DNA of 11,175 nucleotides from Collinsella sp. (GTDB taxonomy: Bacteria; Actinomycetota; Coriobacteriia; Coriobacteriales; Coriobacteriaceae), in the NCBI GenBank assembly GCA_019425045.1, contig JAHYYI010000004.1, positions 113,457 to 124,631 of the forward strand. Direction: 5' to 3'. The position numbers were made by a program, and so were the translations under genes. Numbering within the stretch: position 1 is the first letter of the stretch; the number at the start of each line of letters is the position of its first letter. Below, piece after piece: positions 7,177 through 11,175 of the stretch. A model generated the notes under the pieces. The model did not search any database. It was not told where the DNA came from and was given only the letters and a program-made list of their open reading frames with translations.

Positions 7177-7207
7177 AAGGGTCACCTTCGGGTGGCCTTT
7201 CTTTTTA
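7177..7207 (+). terminator. Intrinsic terminator between rplS and rnhB
   Basis: AAGGGTCACC (7177-7186) pairs with GGTGGCCTTT (7191-7200) around a TTCG loop, giving a 10-bp stem with two G-U wobbles. It is followed by CTTTTTAT. This is the clearest rho-independent terminator of the window. Only 28 bases separate its end from the rnhB ATG, so partial read-through into rnhB is likely. Confidence 0.85.
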
Positions 7208-7221
7208 TCTGATTTGCATGC

Positions 7222-7228
7222 AAGGAGG
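7222..7228 (+). promoter_or_regulatory. Ribosome binding site that fixes the rnhB start
   Basis: AAGGAGG with a 7-base spacer to ATG 7236 is a near-perfect Shine-Dalgarno. An earlier in-frame ATG at 7218 would place this site inside the coding region and has no Shine-Dalgarno of its own, so 7236 is preferred. Confidence 0.85.
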
Positions 7229-7235
7229 GCCTGGT

Positions 7236-8024
7236 ATGGCCAATATGACGAGCTCGGTTTCGGCATCGCAGGTTGCCGGCGAGCTGGCGAGCGCCACGTT
7301 CGAGGAGATTCCCGCCCTCGTGGAGCATTATCGCGAGGATCCGCGCCAGCAGGTGATCAAGGCTTGCGAACGTGCCCTTAAGCGCCATGCCAAGGAACTT
7401 TCCGAACGCGAGCGCGTCAACGGCATGTACGAGCTTATGCATGAGCTCGGCGGTGATGGTGTGGTCGTGGGCGTCGACGAGGTGGGCCGTGGCTCGGTAG
7501 CGGGTCCCTTGACCGTGTGTGCCGTGTGTCTTCCGATGGAGCCGCGCATCTGGGGCATCAATGATTCCAAAAAGCTCACGCCGGCGCGCCGCGAGCTGCT
7601 CTCGGTGAAGATTGCCGAGGTGGCGACTGCTATCGGCTTTTGCCATATCGCTCCTGCGGATATCGATGAGATGGGCATGGCCCGCGCCATTCGAGCCGCT
7701 GTCGCGGGTGCGGTGGCAGATACGGGGCTTGAGCCCGATTGCGTGCTTATGGACGGTAACCCCCTGGGCGCCGTGCCCCATGAGCGCGACGTGGTCAAGG
7801 GCGATGCCAAGATCGCCTGCATCGCCGCGGCATCCATCATGGCAAAGGTCACGCGTGACGAGATGATGGTCGAGTACGACGCCGAGTATCCCGAGTACCA
7901 TTTGGCCGAATCGAAAGGCTATGCGAGCCCCGAACACATTGAGGCCATTCGCAAACATGGTCTTTCTCCGCTGCACCGTGTGAGCTTTTGCGGAAACTTT
8001 CTGCAGACTGAGCGCCTTTTTTAG
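7236..8024 (+). CDS. rnhB: Ribonuclease HII
   Basis: This 262-residue protein removes ribonucleotides from DNA and the RNA of RNA-DNA hybrids. The catalytic carboxylates are visible: Asp81 and Glu82 in VGVDEVGRGSVAGP, Asp173 in VLMDGN and Asp208 in AKVTRDEMM. INDSKKLTPARRE and KGDAKIACIAAASIMAK are further family blocks. An N-terminal extension of about 75 residues, with EDPRQQVIKACERALKRHAKE, resembles the extension of the longer Bacillus-type RNase HII (about 255 residues) and is absent from the short E. coli type. The C-terminus retains SKGYASPEH and HRVSF. The ATG at 7236 follows AAGGAGG. Expression probably depends at least partly on read-through from rplS. Confidence 0.96.
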   Translation: MANMTSSVSASQVAGELASATFEEIPALVEHYREDPRQQVIKACERALKRHAKELSERERVNGMYELMHELGGDGVVVGVDEVGRGSVAGPLTVCAVCLPMEPRIWGINDSKKLTPARRELLSVKIAEVATAIGFCHIAPADIDEMGMARAIRAAVAGAVADTGLEPDCVLMDGNPLGAVPHERDVVKGDAKIACIAAASIMAKVTRDEMMVEYDAEYPEYHLAESKGYASPEHIEAIRKHGLSPLHRVSFCGNFLQTERLF

Positions 8025-8071
8025 GCCAATTGTGGAGACTGGGACCTTAAGGGTTCTATAAACCTGCTGGT

Positions 8072-8109
8072 AGGGGCCGTGTGCAACGCTATTGTTGCGC
8101 GCGGCCCCT
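8072..8109 (+). terminator. Strong hairpin after rnhB, probable terminator
   Basis: AGGGGCCGTGTGCAAC (8072-8087) pairs with GTTGCGCGCGGCCCCT (8094-8109) around a 6-base loop. The 16-bp stem has only two U-G wobbles. It is followed by CATTTGTC rather than a proper T tract. It lies 47 bases after the rnhB stop and probably ends the rplS-rnhB transcript. Confidence 0.65.
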
Positions 8110-8212
8110 CATTTGTCGGCATTTGGTTGGTTTTCGGTTTGCTTCCGGTACTTACCCGCATGAAACCTGCCCTCATTATCGAGGCAATGCAGGGAGTGGG
8201 AAAGGAGACCCC
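8110..8212 (+). promoter_or_regulatory. Probable promoter/leader region of yraN-comM-dprA
   Basis: This 103-base spacer follows the strong hairpin and has no credible ORF. A CATTAT (8174-8179) is a moderate -10 match, but no good -35 lies at 16-18 bases; TTGCTT (8139-8144) is too far away. The RBS AAAGGAG (8201-8207), 5 bases before ATG 8213, fixes the yraN start. A promoter is expected here from the layout; the exact elements are uncertain. Confidence 0.35.
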
Positions 8213-8698
8213 ATGTGTGCCGCAGCCAAAATGAGCAAGACGCAGCAGCTCAAGGAACGTTGGGAAGAGGGGGAGCTCGATTGCGGGTCGATCACGCCTG
8301 AGTTTATCAAGGGGCTCAGTCCTCGCGAGCTCGGTATGCTGGGCGAGCTTATCGCAATCGATTACTTTAACGAGCGCGGCTATGCATTGCTGGAACAAGG
8401 CTATCGATGCTCGGAGGGCGAGGCCGACCTGGTGCTGCTCGACGAGCTCGACGATGTGGTGGTGATGGCCGAGGTCAAGACCAGGCGTGTTGCGCTGGAT
8501 TGCGATACGCGAGTGTTTCCCGAGGAAGCGGTGAACGCCCAAAAGCAGCGGCGCTATCGTCGCATCGCGAGTTGTTATCTCATGGAGCATTATCCGCTCA
8601 AGGCGATCCGCTTCGATGCCGTGGGCGTCACCATTCGCGGCGGGCATATCGCCGAGATCGAGCACCAGTACAATGCGTTCGATTGGCAGGTGTCGTGA
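8213..8698 (+). CDS. yraN: UPF0102 family protein YraN, predicted nuclease-fold protein
   Basis: This 161-residue protein belongs to the YraN/UPF0102 family, which has a restriction-endonuclease-like fold and is commonly found between rnhB and comM/dprA. Its biochemical role is not firmly established. The family core starts near residue 38: LGMLGELIAIDYFNERGYALLE, then GEADLVLL (Glu70, Asp72), and AEVKTRR (Glu87, Lys89), which is the D-x(n)-ExK arrangement of this nuclease fold. EEAVNAQKQRRYRRIASCYL and IRFDAVGV follow. About 38 residues precede the core, a longer lead than in many members. ATG 8213 is chosen because AAAGGAG is 5 bases upstream; an upstream extension of the frame to 8081 would start inside the preceding hairpin. 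The TGA stop overlaps the comM ATG by one base. Confidence 0.88.
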   Translation: MCAAAKMSKTQQLKERWEEGELDCGSITPEFIKGLSPRELGMLGELIAIDYFNERGYALLEQGYRCSEGEADLVLLDELDDVVVMAEVKTRRVALDCDTRVFPEEAVNAQKQRRYRRIASCYLMEHYPLKAIRFDAVGVTIRGGHIAEIEHQYNAFDWQVS

Positions 8699-10221
8699 TG
8701 GCGTTCGAGACCTTTGCCGTCCACGCTGCCTGTATCCGCGGCGTCGAGGCGATTCCCGTCACGGTCGAGGTATCGCTTGCGGGCGGCATCCCGGGCATCC
8801 AGATGCTCGGCATCCCGAGCATGGAGGTCATGGAGTCGCGTGGACGTATTCGCTGCGCGATGCGCTCTGCCGGATTCGAGATCCCGCGCTCGGGCATTAC
8901 GGTCAATCTGGCGCCGGGCGATATCCGAAAGACCGGTAGTGGTTTTGATCTGCCGATAGCCATTGCGGTGCTTGCAGCCGACGGGCAGATTCCCCGCGAC
9001 AATCTCGACCGCTGCCTCATTGCCGGTGAGCTCGGCTTGGATGGCACGGTGCTTCCCGTCAAGGGCGAGGTGGCGTTCCAGCTGCTGGCTCGCGACATGG
9101 GGTTGTCTTTTATCGCCGGTAGGTCCGACCAGCATGTTCCGCTTGCGGGCGTCGACTGCGGTTTTATCGACCATCTGTCGCAGCTTGCCCACGGTATGGG
9201 CGAGGCGGCTCGGCACTATCTGGATTCCGACGGCGTCGAGGCCACCTTTGAGCCCGAGCTCGATTATGCCGACGTGTTGGGGCAGGAGGTCGCCAAGCGC
9301 GGCATGGCGCTTGCGGCGGCGGGGGAGCTGGGCCTGCTCATGATTGGGTCTCCGGGATCGGGCAAGACCATGCTTGCGCGCCGCATGACGGGTATCTTGC
9401 CCGAGCTTTCCGTCGAGGATCAGCAGGAGGCGCTGTGCATTCATTCGGTCTTGGGTGAGAACATCGATGGCCTGCTTGCGGGGCATCGGCCGTTTCGAAG
9501 CCCCCATCACAGCATTTCGACAGCGGGCCTTATTGGCGGAGGGCGCCCGGTGCATCCGGGCGAGATCAGCCTTGCCCATGGCGGCGTGCTCTTTTTGGAC
9601 GAGCTTGCAGAGTTTCCCACCGGTGTGCTGCAGACGCTTCGTCAGCCTATCGAGCGCGGCTATGTCAGGATCGTACGCGTCGACGGTGCCTTCACGTTTC
9701 CCTCGCGCTTTCAGCTGCTTGCGGCGAGCAATCCCTGTCCCTGCGGCTTTTTGGGCGATCGCGAGGTTCCGTGTCGCTGTTCGGCATCGATGGTCGAGCG
9801 CTACCGGTCCAAGCTGCGCGGTCCCTTGGCCGACCGTATCGACCTGATGCTCGATGTGACCCGCCCCGATCCGCAGGTGATTATCGAGGGCGCCGAGGGC
9901 ATGTCATCGGCCGAGCTGCGCGACTACGTTGTCCGCGGTCGGGCTTTTCGTGCCTGGCGCGAGTCCCGTATGGATGATGCGGATGCCGAGGCCGAGCACG
10001 ATGAGTCACGGTCCATTGACGGCGTCGTGTCGACCTTTGCACTCGACGAGGCCGCCGAGACATGCGTACTTGGCCTGTCGAAACGCACTCATCTCACGGG
10101 GCGCGGCATCGTGCGCCTGGTTCGCATCGCGCGCACGATTGCCGATGTCGCCGAAAGCGAGCGGGTGACGCAAGATCATGTGCTCGAGGCCGCGATGTAT
10201 CAGGGAAGGAGGGACCAGTGA
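8698..10221 (+). CDS. comM: ComM/YifB-type AAA+ ATPase (Mg-chelatase-like)
   Basis: This 507-residue protein has the usual length of ComM (YifB), a hexameric AAA+ helicase that promotes branch migration during integration of transforming DNA. The N-terminal domain carries VEVSLAGGIPGIQMLGIP and NLAPGDIRKTGSGFDLPIAI (about 70-89). Walker A is GSPGSGKT (217-224), RPFRSPHHSIS follows, and Walker B is VLFLDE (297-302). A four-cysteine cluster, CPC at 347-349 and CRC at 359-361, is typical of the family. A C-terminal Mg-chelatase-type domain ends the protein. The start is the ATG in TGATG, overlapping the yraN stop, with only a weak AGG-containing site, so translational coupling is likely. The frame is open further upstream, but that part overlaps yraN and has no homology. 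Despite its common name in databases, it is not a true magnesium chelatase. Confidence 0.95.
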   Translation: MAFETFAVHAACIRGVEAIPVTVEVSLAGGIPGIQMLGIPSMEVMESRGRIRCAMRSAGFEIPRSGITVNLAPGDIRKTGSGFDLPIAIAVLAADGQIPRDNLDRCLIAGELGLDGTVLPVKGEVAFQLLARDMGLSFIAGRSDQHVPLAGVDCGFIDHLSQLAHGMGEAARHYLDSDGVEATFEPELDYADVLGQEVAKRGMALAAAGELGLLMIGSPGSGKTMLARRMTGILPELSVEDQQEALCIHSVLGENIDGLLAGHRPFRSPHHSISTAGLIGGGRPVHPGEISLAHGGVLFLDELAEFPTGVLQTLRQPIERGYVRIVRVDGAFTFPSRFQLLAASNPCPCGFLGDREVPCRCSASMVERYRSKLRGPLADRIDLMLDVTRPDPQVIIEGAEGMSSAELRDYVVRGRAFRAWRESRMDDADAEAEHDESRSIDGVVSTFALDEAAETCVLGLSKRTHLTGRGIVRLVRIARTIADVAESERVTQDHVLEAAMYQGRRDQ

Positions 10222-11153
10222 TGGGTGAGGTCCGCTATGAACTGCATCCCGGTGATGGGCTGTTTCCCGCTACTGTTCTGGAACTTTCCGATGTGCCGCA
10301 GACGTTGTTCGTCCGTGGCGACCCGGAGGTGCTCTCGACGCCGGCGCTCTCGATTATCGGTGCGCGCAAGGCGTCTCCCTACGGTCTTGCCGTCGCGGAG
10401 CTTGCAGCCAAGGTTGCCGTGGAAGCGGGGGTGACGGTGGTCTCGGGCGGCGCGGTCGGCTGCGACCAGGCCTCGGGTTGGGCCGCGGTCAACGCCGGTG
10501 GCAGGCACGTCGTTGTGTTGGGTACGGGCGCCGACGTGGTCTACCCGCGCTCGAGTGCGGGGCTCATCGCGCGCACGATCGATACGGGCGGCGCGGTCGT
10601 GTCCATCTCGCCTTGGGGTATGGGGCCACGTAAGTTTGCCTTCCCGCGGCGCAATCGCGTGATTGCCGCGCTTTCGCAGGCGCTCTTCGTGTCGGAGGCT
10701 GGCATGCCTTCGGGCACGTTCTCGACGGCGGAGGCCGCCATGGACCTGGGGCGCGAGCTTCTTGCCGTGCCGGGTTCGATTTTGTCACCCGAGTCGCGCG
10801 GTACCAACTACCTCATTGCCAACGGGGCCTGCTGCATTATTGACGAGGAGTCCATCGAGGTGGCTATCTCTCGCATATACGGTACCCTGCGCTATTCGCG
10901 TCCTGATGCACCCGGTATCGCAGATCTGGACCCCACGCAGCAGGCCGTGATGCATGCGCTCATCGCCTCGCCGCTCAAGGTCGACGACATCGCGGCACTC
11001 GTCTCGCTCGATGCCGTCGGCGTGCTCAAACTTCTGGGTTCGCTCGAACTCGAGGGCCTCATCGAGCGCATGATGGATGGAAGGTATGCGCCCTCCAAGT
11101 TTGCCCTTCACGCCCAGACGCCCTTCGGTCACAATGGAAAACGTGTCAATTAG
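10221..11153 (+). CDS. dprA: DNA-processing protein DprA (Smf), divergent
   Basis: This 310-residue protein is a DprA/Smf member. DprA binds incoming single-stranded DNA and loads RecA during natural transformation, and is also kept in bacteria not known to be competent. The Rossmann-fold core shows LSIIGARKASPYG (43-55), VVVLGTGADVVYP (97-109), FPRRNRVIAALS (141-152), SGTFSTAEAAMDLGRELLAVPGS (164-186) and GTNYLIANGA (194-203). A C-terminal winged-helix-like segment follows (about 236-292). No N-terminal SAM/HhH domain is present; the protein begins directly at YELHPGDGLFP. The usual G-x-D-x3-H pattern reads GCDQASG (80-86), with Gly at the His position, and SISPWG replaces the usual S-E-x-P-x-G. 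The TGATG overlap with comM and AAGGAGG (10206-10212) set the start; GTG at 10218 is a possible alternative. Confidence 0.9.
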   Translation: MGEVRYELHPGDGLFPATVLELSDVPQTLFVRGDPEVLSTPALSIIGARKASPYGLAVAELAAKVAVEAGVTVVSGGAVGCDQASGWAAVNAGGRHVVVLGTGADVVYPRSSAGLIARTIDTGGAVVSISPWGMGPRKFAFPRRNRVIAALSQALFVSEAGMPSGTFSTAEAAMDLGRELLAVPGSILSPESRGTNYLIANGACCIIDEESIEVAISRIYGTLRYSRPDAPGIADLDPTQQAVMHALIASPLKVDDIAALVSLDAVGVLKLLGSLELEGLIERMMDGRYAPSKFALHAQTPFGHNGKRVN

Positions 11154-11167
11154 AAAGGTGTTTGCAG

Positions 11168-11175
11168 ATGCTGTT
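11168..11175 (+). CDS. Probable start of the next gene (runs off the window)
   Basis: ATG at 11168 follows GAAAGGTG (11153-11160) with a 7-base spacer, 14 bases after the dprA stop codon. Only two codons and part of a third (Met-Leu-) are visible, so the product cannot be named. The short gap suggests it continues the yraN-comM-dprA unit. Confidence 0.4.

Noticed and set aside
8147..8156. GGTA-CT-TACC upstream of yraN as another copy of the ppdK repeat
   Set aside because: Only a single short imperfect match exists, with no phased neighbours. Chance is the simpler explanation.
8407..8697. Upstream extension of comM to a 604-residue protein
   Set aside because: The extra part overlaps yraN in another frame, is arginine-rich shadow sequence with no homology, and has no RBS. 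ATG 8698 gives the normal 507-residue ComM.
7182..9579. Long - strand frames opposite rnhB (7182-7976), yraN (8021-8665) and comM (8590-9579)
   Set aside because: Each is in codon register with the + strand gene and is explained by avoidance of the same three codons. The + strand products have clear family motifs.
10062..10220. Upstream extension of dprA to 363 residues
   Set aside because: The extension lies entirely inside comM and lacks DprA features. AAGGAGG followed by ATG 10221 is a much better start.

Overview
The window looks like ordinary chromosomal housekeeping sequence from a high-GC bacterium. Every gene is on the + strand and packed closely, with strong preference for codons ending in C or G. 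My best guess is a gut actinobacterium of the Coriobacteriia (Collinsella-like). This is inference: it has the two-subunit glycyl-tRNA synthetase (GlyQ/GlyS) rather than the single-chain form common in other Actinobacteria, an anaerobe-style pyruvate,phosphate dikinase with its regulator, and a Firmicutes-like long RNase HII. No mobile element, CRISPR array, tRNA, rRNA or phage gene was seen, and no intergenic stretch exceeds 300 bases.

Region 1 (1-3574) reads as one transcription unit: the 3' end of glyQ, then glyS (3-base gap), then ppsR (34-base gap), which encodes the bifunctional kinase/phosphorylase that switches PPDK off and on. Region 2 (3575-3840) is a 266-base, locally AT-rich control region. 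It holds a helically phased array of GTTTACC-like repeats and a good -10 box, followed by ppdK (3841-6591), whose product carries the Thr-Ser-His target of PpsR. A GC-rich hairpin with a UUCG loop closes ppdK.

Region 3 (6660-8024) has its own promoter, a structured 5' leader, rplS (ribosomal protein bL19), a terminator-like hairpin, and then rnhB (RNase HII) with almost no room for a separate promoter. Region 4 (8072-11153) begins after a 16-bp hairpin and contains yraN (UPF0102), comM (AAA+ branch-migration helicase) and dprA (RecA loader). These three are joined by TGATG stop/start overlaps, so they are probably translationally coupled. A likely ribosome binding site and ATG for the next gene lie at the right edge.

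Functionally the window links translation (GlyRS, bL19), carbon flux at the pyruvate/PEP node (PPDK and PpsR) and DNA processing (RNase HII, YraN, ComM, DprA). I found no convincing new multi-gene system. The items most worth a second look are the phased repeat array upstream of ppdK, the alternative stems in the rplS leader, and a DprA lacking some residues usually conserved in the family.
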